Below are positions 9,680 to 17,326 of a DNA stretch of 64,000 nt, one piece after another; position 1 is the stretch's first letter, and the number at the start of each line of letters is the position of its first letter. The position numbers and the translations under genes were made by a program. Location of the stretch: positions 673,061-737,060 of the forward strand of contig NZ_JAMTCF010000001.1 of NCBI RefSeq assembly GCF_024171695.1, given 5' to 3'. The notes under the pieces were generated by a model that was not told the origin of the DNA, searched no databases, and saw nothing but the letters and a program-made list of their open reading frames with translations. The DNA comes from Actinosynnema pretiosum (GTDB lineage Bacteria; Actinomycetota; Actinomycetes; Mycobacteriales; Pseudonocardiaceae).

Positions 9680-10297
9680 CTACCCCCAGGCGCCGATGAC
9701 GTCGGTGGCGACCACGGGGATCGAGAACATGGGGTAGTCGAAGCGGATCGCGTTCTCGTGCTCGGCGCGCGAGGTGGCGGCGACGCAGTCGGTGACCGTG
9801 TGCACCCGGTAGCCGTTCTCGTAGGCGGTGCGCATGGTCGACTCGACGCAGCAGTTCGTCAGGAACCCGCCGAGCACGACGTCGGTCACGCCCTTGCTGC
9901 GGAGCATGAAGTCCAGGTTCGTGCTGGCGAACGCGTCCAGCCCGCGCTTGCCCTCCACGACGATGTCACCGGCCCGCGGCGCGAGGTCGTCGACGATCGC
10001 CGCGCCCCAGCTCCCCCGCACGAACGCCTTGCCGTCCACGACGCCCTTGAGGATGCCGTACGGGGTGGCGGTGATCTCGTGGTAGCCCTCGGCGAACGCG
10101 ATGGGCGTGTGCATGACCACCGCGCCTGCCGCGCGGGCGGCGGCGACCAGCTCGACGGTCTTGGGCAGCATCCCGGTGTCGCCCATGACGGGCGCGACGG
10201 CGTCGTGCAGCACGCCGCCCCGGCTGGTGAAGTCGTTCTGGTACTCGATCAGCACCACGGCGGTCCTGGCCGGGTCGAGCGCGAGCTGGGAGGACAT
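9680..10297 (-). CDS. Cysteine hydrolase, isochorismatase-like
   Basis: 205 aa, the usual length of the isochorismatase/nicotinamidase superfamily. The family triad is visible: Asp in LIEYQNDF (near residue 22), Lys in VEGKRGLDAF, and nucleophile Cys in FLTNCCVEST. These enzymes hydrolyse amides, ureido groups or isochorismate; the substrate cannot be read from sequence. No siderophore genes adjoin it, so a true isochorismatase role is unlikely. It stands alone, 120 bases upstream of the XRE-membrane gene's start on the same strand, and about 130 bases downstream of the terminator that ends the TerC gene. Confidence 0.85.
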   Translation of the reverse strand: MSSQLALDPARTAVVLIEYQNDFTSRGGVLHDAVAPVMGDTGMLPKTVELVAAARAAGAVVMHTPIAFAEGYHEITATPYGILKGVVDGKAFVRGSWGAAIVDDLAPRAGDIVVEGKRGLDAFASTNLDFMLRSKGVTDVVLGGFLTNCCVESTMRTAYENGYRVHTVTDCVAATSRAEHENAIRFDYPMFSIPVVATDVIGAWG

Positions 10298-10430
10298 CGG
10301 CGGCGCCCCTCACGTCGGCGGTCGCCCCTGAGCCGGGGCGGTCGCATTCAACGGCGCGACGGCGGTCGCGGGCAATGCGGCACGCGGGTGGTCTTGCCGA
10401 AGGCACCCGGCCGGGGGCCACGCGGACGCG

Positions 10431-10472
10431 AACAGGCCCCGCCCACCCCCTGGAGGGCGGACGGGGCCTGTT
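10431..10472. terminator. Hairpin terminator after the TerC gene
   Basis: Stem AACAGGCCCCG pairs with CGGGGCCTGTT, with an inner GCCC/GGGC extension. It lies 25 bases past the TerC stop on the minus strand. Confidence 0.7.
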
Positions 10473-10497
10473 CCCGGTCCGGCTCAGGCCGCTCCGG

Positions 10498-11502
10498 TCA
10501 CTCGTCGTCCTTGCCCGAGCCCGCCGTCGCCTTGAGCGAGCCCGGCGAGGCCTTCGCGTCCGGGTCGTTGCGGGTCTTGATCAGGCTCGCCACGGTCACG
10601 ATCACCAGGATGCCGATGATGACCACGAGGCTGATCGGCGTCGGGATCTCCGGGACGCTCGGGTCGATGTCCACGTGCGCCCAGTGCAGGATCAGCTTCA
10701 GGCCGATGAAGCACAGGATGATCGCCAGGCCGGAGGACAGGTAGACCAGGCGGTCCAGCAGGCCCTTGACCAGGAAGAACAGCGCCCGCAGGCCGAGCAG
10801 CGCGAACGCGTTCGCGGCGAAGACGATGAACGCCTCGTCGGTCACGCCGAACACCGCCGGGATCGAGTCGAGCGCGAACAGCAGGTCGATGCTGCCGATC
10901 GCGAACAGCACCACCAGCAGCGGCGTGGCCAGGCGCTTGCCGTCGACCTTGGTGGTGAGCTTGCCGCCCACGTACTCGTTGGTCATCGGCAGCATCCGGC
11001 GGACGGTCTTGACCGCGATGTTGTTCTCGACGTCGGGGTCCTCGTCGCGGTGCCGGTAGAGCTGGACGCCCGTGTAGATGAGCAGCAGGCCGAACAGCAG
11101 GAACATGAACGAGAACAGCGACAGCAAGGTCGCGCCGAGGGCGATGAAGATGCCCCGCATGATCAGCGCGAGCACGATCCCGAACGTGAGCACCTTGTGC
11201 TGGTGCTCCTCGGGGACCGCGAACGTCGACATGATGATCACGAAGACGAAGAGGTTGTCGACCGACAGGCTCTTCTCCACGATGTAGCCCGCGAAGTACT
11301 GCGCCCCCGCGTCGCCGCCGTAGGCCCAGGCGAACCACGCGCCGAAGGCGATCGCGACCGCGATGTAGAACACCGACCACGCCGTCGCCTCGGCGAACCG
11401 GACGCGGTGCGGTCGCGCGGCTGCCAGGATGAGGTCCACCGCGAGCAGGGCCACCACCAACCCGATGGTGACCGCCCAAGTGAGCGCGCTGATCTCCAGC
11501 AC
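10498..11502 (-). CDS. TerC family integral membrane protein
   Basis: 334 aa from GTG 11502 (VLEISALTWAV), with GGAGG 6 bases upstream; the frame is open to 11745 but that extension is hydrophilic and uncharacteristic. About nine membrane helices. The family's acidic motifs within membrane segments are present: SLSVDNLFVF near residue 83 and FALDSIPAVF in the second half. These line the presumed metal path. TerC/Alx proteins export or handle Mn2+ and support tellurite resistance and metalation of secreted proteins. The family's usual size is about 320-340 aa. The 300-base leader contains GGGGAG but not the conserved GGGGAGUAG of the Mn riboswitch, so I do not call one. Confidence 0.88.
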   Translation of the reverse strand: MLEISALTWAVTIGLVVALLAVDLILAAARPHRVRFAEATAWSVFYIAVAIAFGAWFAWAYGGDAGAQYFAGYIVEKSLSVDNLFVFVIIMSTFAVPEEHQHKVLTFGIVLALIMRGIFIALGATLLSLFSFMFLLFGLLLIYTGVQLYRHRDEDPDVENNIAVKTVRRMLPMTNEYVGGKLTTKVDGKRLATPLLVVLFAIGSIDLLFALDSIPAVFGVTDEAFIVFAANAFALLGLRALFFLVKGLLDRLVYLSSGLAIILCFIGLKLILHWAHVDIDPSVPEIPTPISLVVIIGILVIVTVASLIKTRNDPDAKASPGSLKATAGSGKDDE

Positions 11503-11707
11503 CCAATGCCTCCGCTCAGTCCGAAGAAGAGAAAACACCGTTGAAACGGACATTATGCAGATATCACCCGGACGGTGCACCGAACTGGACCATCCGGGAG
11601 GGCTGGACGGCGCATCGGCTCCCCAGCGGGTTGACCTGCCTCGACCGCCAGAAACCATGACATCGTTGACAATGCGGCGCGGATCACGTTCCAGGCGCGC
11701 GGAGAAG

Positions 11708-11736
11708 TCCCCCGCCAGGGTTACCGGCGGGGGACT
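11708..11736. terminator. Hairpin terminator after the LPMO gene
   Basis: Perfect 10-bp stem GTCCCCCGCC / GGCGGGGGAC with a 9-base loop. It lies 66 bases past the LPMO stop, on the minus strand's downstream side. Confidence 0.7.
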
Positions 11737-11801
11737 GGACGTCACCTCGTGTTCAGCCGTTCTTCACCTGGCGAGGGTCCTCCCCCACCGGGTGCCCGGT
11801 C

Positions 11802-12473
11802 TCACTGGAAGATCACGTCGTTGCAGAAGTAGTACGACTGGTCCGAGTGGCTGGCCTGCCAGATCACGTAGACGATGTGCCGCCCGGTGCGCGAACCGGC
11901 GTTGACGGCCACCTGGTACGTCCCGGCGGGCGCGTACCTCCCGGTGGAGGCGACCTGCTCCAGGTCCGCCCACCTCGGTGAGGTGGTGAGCGGGTTGAAG
12001 CCCTGCTTCGTCACGTAGACGCGCAGGTAGTCGGCCCCGTGCTTGGCCTGGTCGGTCACCGTGAGGGTGAACTGCCTGGGCTTGGTCGCGGCCGTCCACG
12101 CGCCGGGCACGTCCATCGCCGCGTACCGGCCGTTCTCGGTGCGGCCCGCGCTGCACAGCTGGCCGTCCGGGATGGCGGCCTGGTGGTTGCCCGCGACGCC
12201 TTCGCGGTAGAGGCCGTTCCAGTTCCACATGGCGTTGGTGTCGCGCTGCCAGGCCTGCCAGCACATGGGGTCGCGCTGGGCCATGGTCGGGTTCTGGAAG
12301 TCGCTGCCCCAGCGCTGCCAGCAGCCGTAGTTGCGCGAGGGCGGGTCGGTGGTGGAGCCGTGCGCGCCGGCGACCCCGGAGAGCAGGCTCACCATGAGCA
12401 CGAAGGCCCCGGTGAGCGCGATCAGGGTCTTGCGGGCCAGCCGCGTCCCGGCAGGGGCGGGTATGAGCGCCAC
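11802..12473 (-). CDS. AA10 lytic polysaccharide monooxygenase, secreted
   Basis: 223 aa from GTG 12473, with GAGGAGG upstream. The signal peptide ends SLLSGVAGA, leaving His38 as the mature N-terminus (HGSTTDPPSRNYGCW), which is half of the copper histidine brace. The second brace His is probably in DQAKHGADY; the near-axial Phe is in SYYFCNDVIF. The sequence closely follows the Streptomyces LPMO10B type, which oxidises cellulose (C1/C4) and chitin. There is no CBM after the catalytic domain. A perfect CebR-like palindrome lies 34 bases upstream of the start, so induction by cellobiose-type sugars is expected. A terminator follows at 11708-11736. Confidence 0.93.
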   Translation of the reverse strand: MALIPAPAGTRLARKTLIALTGAFVLMVSLLSGVAGAHGSTTDPPSRNYGCWQRWGSDFQNPTMAQRDPMCWQAWQRDTNAMWNWNGLYREGVAGNHQAAIPDGQLCSAGRTENGRYAAMDVPGAWTAATKPRQFTLTVTDQAKHGADYLRVYVTKQGFNPLTTSPRWADLEQVASTGRYAPAGTYQVAVNAGSRTGRHIVYVIWQASHSDQSYYFCNDVIFQ

Positions 12474-12506
12474 GCTGTCCTCCTCGTTGAGGATGCGAAC
12501 ACTGAC

Positions 12507-12520
12507 TGGGAGCGCTCCCA
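12507..12520. promoter_or_regulatory. CebR-like operator TGGGAGCGCTCCCA
   Basis: A perfect 14-bp palindrome identical to the CebR box known from Streptomyces cellulose-utilisation genes. It is centred about 40 bases before the LPMO start codon, where it could block transcription. The assignment to CebR rests on recall of that consensus. A LacI-family regulator gene is not in the window. Confidence 0.85.
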
Positions 12521-12737
12521 AAACCCACTGTAAACACGGCGCACACCGTCTGTGAACCCCTGTGCGGGGCGAACCGGGCCGGTCGGGTACCGGAACCGCG
12601 TCGGTGCGCGCCGGGACGTGCCGCCGAACGCAGCAGCGACCGGGGTCACAGCCACCCGAACAGCTGTCCACCTCACAGGTGACATCAGGCACAGGGGCAC
12701 AAACCGGGCGTGTCGTGGGCGTGTCGCGCGCACGGCA

Positions 12738-12766
12738 GCGGCCCGGACCGAAGGGGTCCGGGCCGC
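12738..12766. terminator. Hairpin terminator after the HATPase gene
   Basis: Perfect 12-bp stem GCGGCCCGGACC / GGTCCGGGCCGC, 5-base loop, 20 bases past the stop at 12786 on the minus strand. Confidence 0.75.
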
Positions 12767-12785
12767 GCGCCGATCGGGGCTGGGG

Positions 12786-13184
12786 TCAGGCCGTGGCCAG
12801 CTCGGCCCAGACCGTCTTGTGGTCGTTGTACTGGTCGACGCCCCACTGCTCGGACAGCCGGGCCACCACGACGAGACCGAAGCCGGACTTCGTGGTCGAC
12901 GTGCCGGGCGGGGACAGGACGGGCAGCCGGTGCGGGCTCGCGTCGTCGACCTCGATGCGCACCCGGTCGCCGTGGCGCTCCAGGCGGACGGGGCGCGGGG
13001 AACCGCCGTGCCGGTAGGCGTTGCTGACCAGCTCGTTGCCCACGAGCAGCACGTCGTCCAGGCGCTCGTCGCCGACGTCCGCGAGCGCGGTGGCCAGCCT
13101 GCGGCGCAGCGTGGCCAGCGGGAGGACCGAGCGCAGGGCGAGATCGACCTGGGCTTCCTCTGGGGGCGCTTCTGCAGCAGTCAC
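12786..13184 (-). CDS. ATP-binding anti-sigma-type regulatory protein (HATPase_c_2)
   Basis: 132 aa from GTG 13184 (VTAAEAPPEEAQ), with GAGGAG about 10 bases upstream. It is a stand-alone GHKL ATPase fold of the SpoIIAB/RsbW type. The N-box is clear (DDVLLVGNELVSNAYRHGG), the G1 region is RIEVDDASP and the G2 region is SGFGLVVVARLSEQWG. Such proteins bind a sigma factor, or phosphorylate a STAS antagonist. A STAS gene lies 1.2 kb upstream on the same strand (14390-14767), making partnership possible but unproven. It has no His phosphoacceptor domain, so it is not a full histidine kinase. Confidence 0.85.
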   Translation of the reverse strand: MTAAEAPPEEAQVDLALRSVLPLATLRRRLATALADVGDERLDDVLLVGNELVSNAYRHGGSPRPVRLERHGDRVRIEVDDASPHRLPVLSPPGTSTTKSGFGLVVVARLSEQWGVDQYNDHKTVWAELATA

Positions 13185-13314
13185 GGTGTTCCGTCTCCTC
13201 TCTCGGACACAGACGTGGTACCTCCGGAGGCGAGGAGCGAAACCGGACCCGAGTTGCCGTGACCGTGCTGTTGCGGTCGGGACGTCCGAAACCACCCGCA
13301 GCGGGGACGGGGCC

Positions 13315-14382
13315 TCACCGCGGCGACCGCAGGAACGCCTCCAGCGCCCGCCGGTACGGCACGACCGTGGTCAGGTCGGCGTGCTCGTCGGGGCCGTGCT
13401 GCCCGTCACCGCCGATGCCGAAGATCACCGCGCCCACCCCGCGCCGGTGGAAGAACCGCGCGTCAGCCGCCCCGTGCTTGCGCAGCAGCTCCCCCGCGTA
13501 CCCCTGGCTCAGCGCGGCCTCGCGCAGCGCCAGCACGTGCGGGTCGTCGGGTTCGACCCGGTGCGGGGGCTCGACGTGGTCGACGACGACCTCGACGTCC
13601 GGGCACAGCAGCTGCAACCGGGACACCGCGTCCGCCTCCTGCGCGGGGAACCGCACGTCCAGGTGTGCCACCGCCTCGTCGGGCACCTGGTTGAGCGCGG
13701 TGCCCGGCGTGTCCACGCGGGCCACGTTGACCGTCGTGCACCACCGCTCGGCGGTGGGCACCGGGTGCTCGGCCAGCACCGCGCGCACCGCGTCGAGCAC
13801 CCGCAGCAGCGCGTTGTCCCCCAGCCACGGGTACGCCCCGTGCGCGGACCGCCCGCGCGCGATCAGCCGCACGCCCGCGATGCCCTTGGACTCGGTCACC
13901 ACCCGCAGCCCGCTGTGCTCGCCGATGACCGCGAACCCGGCCCGCACGCCCGCGTCGAGCTGGTGCCGGGTGCCGTCGCGCCCGCCCACCTCCTCGTCGG
14001 TGACCAGCTGCAACCCCAGCGGGTACGGCAGCTCGGGGGCGAGGTCGCGGAACACCGAGGCCAGCACGAGCGCGGACAGCTTCATGTCCTGGGCGCCGCG
14101 CGCGTGCAGCCGGTCGCCGACCCGGCGGGGCCGGAACTGCTCGGGCGCGCCGGGGACCACGTCCAGGTGTGCGTTGAGCAGGACGCGGAAGTCGCGGGAG
14201 CCGGGGGCGGTGGACACGAGCGCGCTGGGCTTGCCGCCGGAGCTGAACCGCTCGACGTGGAAGCCCGGACCGACGAAGTCCAGGACGAGCTCCAGCGCGC
14301 GGTGCAGCTCGTCCGGCCGGTCGGCGGTGGAGGGGATGGCCAGCAGGTCGAGCGCGACGGGCAGCAGGTCGTCCAGCTCCAC
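13315..14382 (-). CDS. M20 family metallopeptidase/deacylase
   Basis: 355 aa, slightly short for M20. Zinc-ligand motifs are His72-x-Asp74 in LLNAHLDVVPG, bridging Asp99 in GAQDMKL, the catalytic pair Glu130-Glu131 in TDEEVGG, an acidic residue in IGEHSG, and a final His near GQHGPDEHADL. A dimerisation-lid domain fills the middle (about 170-270, with RSAHGAYPWLGDNA). ArgE, DapE and carboxypeptidase G2 share this fold, so the substrate (N-acyl amino acid or dipeptide) is unresolved. It starts 7 bases after the STAS gene stops and is probably cotranscribed with it. Confidence 0.85.
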   Translation of the reverse strand: MELDDLLPVALDLLAIPSTADRPDELHRALELVLDFVGPGFHVERFSSGGKPSALVSTAPGSRDFRVLLNAHLDVVPGAPEQFRPRRVGDRLHARGAQDMKLSALVLASVFRDLAPELPYPLGLQLVTDEEVGGRDGTRHQLDAGVRAGFAVIGEHSGLRVVTESKGIAGVRLIARGRSAHGAYPWLGDNALLRVLDAVRAVLAEHPVPTAERWCTTVNVARVDTPGTALNQVPDEAVAHLDVRFPAQEADAVSRLQLLCPDVEVVVDHVEPPHRVEPDDPHVLALREAALSQGYAGELLRKHGAADARFFHRRGVGAVIFGIGGDGQHGPDEHADLTTVVPYRRALEAFLRSPR

Positions 14383-14389
14383 GTCCCGG

Positions 14390-14767
14390 CTACCTCCTGG
14401 CCGCGACGGAGGCCATCGCCTCGAACAGGGTGGGGAACACCGCGACCTTGGCCTCCAGGTCGGTCATCCGCAGCGCGCGCAGCACGACCCGCTGCTCGGT
14501 GGCCAGCGCGAGCGCCACGCCGGAGCGCTCGGAGGCCTTGATCGCGCCGATGATCGTGTCCACGCCCATCGAGCCGAAGAACGTCACGCCGCGCAGGTCG
14601 AGCACGACGCCGGAGGACTTGCGGGCGATGGCCGCGCCGAACGCGCCCGCGATGAGGTCGTGGCCCGCCATGTCCACCTCGCCGTCGACCTTGACCACGA
14701 CGACGCCGTCCACCGAATCGGTCTCGACGTCGACCGGCGGCGTCCGGTCCTCTGCGCCTGTGGTCAT
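14390..14767 (-). CDS. STAS domain anti-sigma factor antagonist
   Basis: 125 aa from ATG 14767, with GGGAG 6 bases upstream. It is a single STAS domain (about residues 15-115), with the regulatory serine at Ser66 in VTFFGSMGVDTI. Phosphorylation there by an RsbW-type kinase would switch off binding to the anti-sigma factor. The HATPase protein at 12786-13184 is the nearest candidate kinase. It is the first gene of a likely two-gene unit with the M20 peptidase. Confidence 0.88.
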   Translation of the reverse strand: MTTGAEDRTPPVDVETDSVDGVVVVKVDGEVDMAGHDLIAGAFGAAIARKSSGVVLDLRGVTFFGSMGVDTIIGAIKASERSGVALALATEQRVVLRALRMTDLEAKVAVFPTLFEAMASVAARR

Positions 14768-15094
14768 GGTTGCTCCCGGCGTGCGGCGGCGGCGGTCTGG
14801 TTCTGATCCCTACCCGTTTCCGGCGCGCGCGAATCCCCCGATTCGCCGGGCGCGCCGGTTCCGCCGTCGGGCGGTGCGGGGGTGATCGGTTGTCGGGGTC
14901 GGGTCGTCGACATCGCCACAGCCTCGGAGAACGCCCGCCGCCGGGTCAAGCGGGCGTGCCGGGGAAATGGCGGGTTTCACGGGAACGGGAGCCGCGCGGG
15001 ACATCCGACGTGAACACGCGGGTAACGGTCCCGCAATTCTTCGCGCGCGTCCCCGGTATTCACAGTTGCGGGTTTTCCCGGTTCCGGAAACGGG
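14768..15094. other. Gene-free spacer upstream of STAS
   Basis: About 330 bases. A 61-codon frame (14764-14949, minus) overlaps the STAS start by ATGA, but it is Pro/Arg/Gln-rich, lacks a domain and is not called. The stretch probably holds the STAS promoter; no operator was recognised. Confidence 0.45.
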
Positions 15095-15129
15095 GCAGGG
15101 GCCCGCCCTCGGCGAGGACGGACCCCTGC
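15095..15129. terminator. Hairpin terminator after the three-repeat secreted protein
   Basis: Arms GCAGGGG...CGCCCTCG and CGAGGACG...CCCCTGC pair with two mismatches around a one-base loop. It lies directly past the stop at 15147 on the minus strand. Confidence 0.6.
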
Positions 15130-15146
15130 GGTCGTCGGGACGGGGA

Positions 15147-15632
15147 TCAGGAGTGCTGGACGCGCACCGACCACTCGGCGACCCACTTGCCGTCGCCGAA
15201 GTCGAGCTTCGCGACGCACTTGTAGCTGTCGCCGTCGCAGGTCAGCTCGGCCACGTCGACGGGGGCCTCGCGCGCGTCCTCGTCCTCCTTGCCCTCGTGG
15301 GCGACCCAGGCGCCCCACTCGGCGGTCCAGCCGCCGTCGCCGAAGTCCAGGTTCGCCGTGCACGTCCAGGTGTCGCCGTCGCAGGTCACCTTGGTGACAC
15401 CGACCGGGGAGCGCTGCTGGACGAGGTCGTCGACGTGCATGACGCCCGCGCCCCAGGAGGCGGTCCAGCCGCCGTCGCCGAAGTCCAGGTTCGCGACGCA
15501 CTCGTAGGTCTGACCGTCGCAGGTGAGCCCGGTGACGTCCACCGGGTCGGCGGCGGCGGGGACGACGGCGGCGAGCAGGGAGGCGGCGGCCAGCGAGGTG
15601 GCGGCTGCGATCCTCTTCGTGGTGATGTTCAC
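15147..15632 (-). CDS. Secreted protein of three repeats (TCDG...C...LDFGDGxW)
   Basis: 161 aa from GTG 15632 (VNITTKRIAAAT); an in-frame ATG at 15644 has GGGGA immediately in front, too close to be optimal. A signal peptide ends near VVPAAADP. The mature part has three copies of about 45 residues. Each has V-D/T-x-x-LTCDG, a five-residue gap, a second Cys, then LDFGDGxWxAxWG. The two Cys per copy can form one disulfide, and the acidic DFGDG loop could bind calcium or sugar. I recognise no named domain. An acidic linker (EGKEDEDAREAP) precedes repeat 3. It is monocistronic with its own terminator. Confidence 0.75.
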   Translation of the reverse strand: MNITTKRIAAATSLAAASLLAAVVPAAADPVDVTGLTCDGQTYECVANLDFGDGGWTASWGAGVMHVDDLVQQRSPVGVTKVTCDGDTWTCTANLDFGDGGWTAEWGAWVAHEGKEDEDAREAPVDVAELTCDGDSYKCVAKLDFGDGKWVAEWSVRVQHS

Positions 15633-15720
15633 GAGCAGGAACATTCCCCAGCTATTCCAAGCACACCGGAATTGTCGCCACACCGTGGAATGACGTCACT
15701 TGATCCAGTGAACAGCGCAC

Positions 15721-15751
15721 CGCCGCGCTCACCCGTGGTGAGCGCGGCGGT
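15721..15751. terminator. Hairpin terminator after the lipoprotein gene
   Basis: Perfect 14-bp stem CCGCCGCGCTCACC / GGTGAGCGCGGCGG with a 3-base loop, 10 bases past the stop at 15762 on the minus strand. Confidence 0.78.
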
Positions 15752-15761
15752 CGGGAACGTG

Positions 15762-16418
15762 TCACGCGTCGGTGTTGTCCGGTCCCGGCTTCACCGGGCC
15801 GACGCGCAGGAACGGGCCGTTGAGCGGCGGCGCGCAGGCGTAGGTGTCGTCGGGCACGAAGGCCGCGGCGGTGTTGCCGGGCGGGTAGATCCGCAGCCCG
15901 CGCACGGGGACCTGCTGGCAGTCGGGGGTCTTCTGCGGCGCGCTGGACAGGAAGACGCCCGCAGAGGCGGTCTCGCCGGGGTTGAGGGTGACCAGCGGGC
16001 CGTTGACGTCGCGGGTGGCGGGCTCGCCGACCTGCTCGCCGTTGTCGCCGGTCACGTAGGACACGCCGGGCGCGCCCTGCAGGGTGCAGGCCGCCTGGCC
16101 GGTGTTGGTGAAGCGCAGGGGCATGTGCGCGCCCTGCATGTCCGCGTTGCCCTGACCGAACTCGATCTTGAGCTGGGCGGTCTGGCACTGGGCGGGGCCG
16201 CTCGCGGGCGGCGGGGTCGCGGGCTCGGGGGTGGTGGTCGCCGGGGGTGGCTGCGAGCCGGTGGGCGCCTGGCCGGACGTGCCGGACGTGCCGTCGGAGG
16301 GGACGACCTCGATGCTCGGCACCTGGCCGCCGCCCTGGTCCGATCCCCCCGAACCGCACCCCGCCGCGAAGGCCGCGACGAGGCAGGCGCCGGTCACCAC
16401 GATCGTGCGCAACGACAT
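15762..16418 (-). CDS. DUF4232 lipoprotein
   Basis: 218 aa from ATG 16418, with GGAGGAG upstream; the frame opens further upstream but without an SD. A lipobox (AAFAAGC near residue 20) is followed by a Gly/Ser/Pro/Thr-rich tether (about 22-75). A DUF4232-type beta domain follows: Cys in GPAQCQTAQLKIEFG, LRFTNTGQAACTLQGAPGVSYV, LNPGETASAGV and a final TYACAPP. The paired cysteines are typical of this actinobacterial family of surface lipoproteins, whose function is unknown. It is monocistronic, divergent from the GntR-MFS operon. Confidence 0.85.
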   Translation of the reverse strand: MSLRTIVVTGACLVAAFAAGCGSGGSDQGGGQVPSIEVVPSDGTSGTSGQAPTGSQPPPATTTPEPATPPPASGPAQCQTAQLKIEFGQGNADMQGAHMPLRFTNTGQAACTLQGAPGVSYVTGDNGEQVGEPATRDVNGPLVTLNPGETASAGVFLSSAPQKTPDCQQVPVRGLRIYPPGNTAAAFVPDDTYACAPPLNGPFLRVGPVKPGPDNTDA

Positions 16419-16569
16419 CCTGCTCCTCCTCTGATCGCCGTTCCCTGGGTTCCGCCGGGTGGCGAGGTCCCAAACCAGGCGATGCGCGACGTGGCGAGAC
16501 CGTTGCGTACCGGTGACCCCGGTCACAGTTTTCCCGCGCGCTGGAATCGGCCGTCCGGGGCGGGGTGGC

Positions 16570-16643
16570 GAGGTTATAACCTGAACCCGAGGAAGCCACA
16601 TGAAAGCTGTCTTGCTGCGGCGATGTTCCCACTGAGGTTATAA
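16570..16643. promoter_or_regulatory. Probable GntR operator repeats (GAGGTTATAA)
   Basis: GGTTATAACC is a perfect palindrome at 16572-16581, and GAGGTTATAAG recurs at about 16635-16645, just before the GntR start at 16652. The A+T-rich repeated core in a G+C-rich promoter fits autoregulation by the adjacent GntR protein. Confidence 0.6.
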
Positions 16644-16651
16644 GGACTGCG

Positions 16652-17326
16652 ATGACCAACCCCGCGCCAGTGCCCGTGACCAAGAGCGAGCTCGCTTACG
16701 CGCAGGTGCGCGCACGGGTCCTGTCGGGCGCGCTCGCGCCGGGCGCGGCGGTGAACCAGGCGGCGCTCGCGGTCGAGCTGGGCATCAGCACGACCCCGCT
16801 GCGCGAGGCGCTGAAGCGGCTGAGCGCCGAGGGCCTGGTGGAGCTGGGCGCGCACCGGGACGCGCGGGTCGCCCCGCTGAGCGGCGAGGAGGCGCGCGAC
16901 CTGCTGGAGGTGCGCAGGGCGCTCGACCCGCTCGCGGCGGGGCTGGCGGCCGAGCGGCGCACCAGGGCCGACGTCGCCGAGATCAGGCGCGCGCACGACG
17001 CGCTGCGCCCGCTCGGCCGGGGCGCGTCGACCGACGACCTGGCCACGCACCGCAGGTTCCACGCCGCGATCTACCGGGCGTCGCAGAACGAGGTGCTGGT
17101 GGCGTCGCTGGACGCGCTGTGGGACAAGTCCGACCGGTACCGGGCGCTCGCGCTGCGGGAGGGGCGGGACGCCGAGGAGCTGGCGCGCCGGGCGGCCGAG
17201 CACGCGGCGCTGGTCGACCTGGTGGTCGAGGGCGACGCGGCCGGGGCGACCGCGCTGATGCGCGGGCACGTGGACACCAGCCTGGGCGCGCGGGCGGCGC
17301 TGCGGCTGCTGGGCGGTGACCGCTGA
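16652..17326 (+). CDS. GntR/FadR-family transcriptional regulator (FCD)
   Basis: 224 aa. An N-terminal winged helix (residues 10-75, with LAVELGISTTPLREALKRLSAEGLVE) precedes an all-helical FCD ligand domain (80-215). The FCD metal-site pattern is visible as an Asp in the first helices and His residues in HRRFHAAIYRAS, EHAALVDLV and MRGHVDTS. FCD regulators bind small carboxylates or sugars acids. The ATG follows AAGGA. It overlaps the MFS gene by one base (TGATG), so the transporter is probably its target. Confidence 0.9.
   Translation: MTNPAPVPVTKSELAYAQVRARVLSGALAPGAAVNQAALAVELGISTTPLREALKRLSAEGLVELGAHRDARVAPLSGEEARDLLEVRRALDPLAAGLAAERRTRADVAEIRRAHDALRPLGRGASTDDLATHRRFHAAIYRASQNEVLVASLDALWDKSDRYRALALREGRDAEELARRAAEHAALVDLVVEGDAAGATALMRGHVDTSLGARAALRLLGGDR

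Noticed and set aside
11503-11760. Possible Mn riboswitch before the TerC gene
   Set aside because: The leader has GGGGAG but is followed by CCGATG rather than UAG, and I could not find the second conserved loop. Unlike the GDT1 leader it does not meet the aptamer pattern.
14764-14949. 61-codon frame overlapping the STAS start
   Set aside because: Pro/Arg-rich, no SD, and STAS has its own ribosome site. No support beyond the ATGA overlap.
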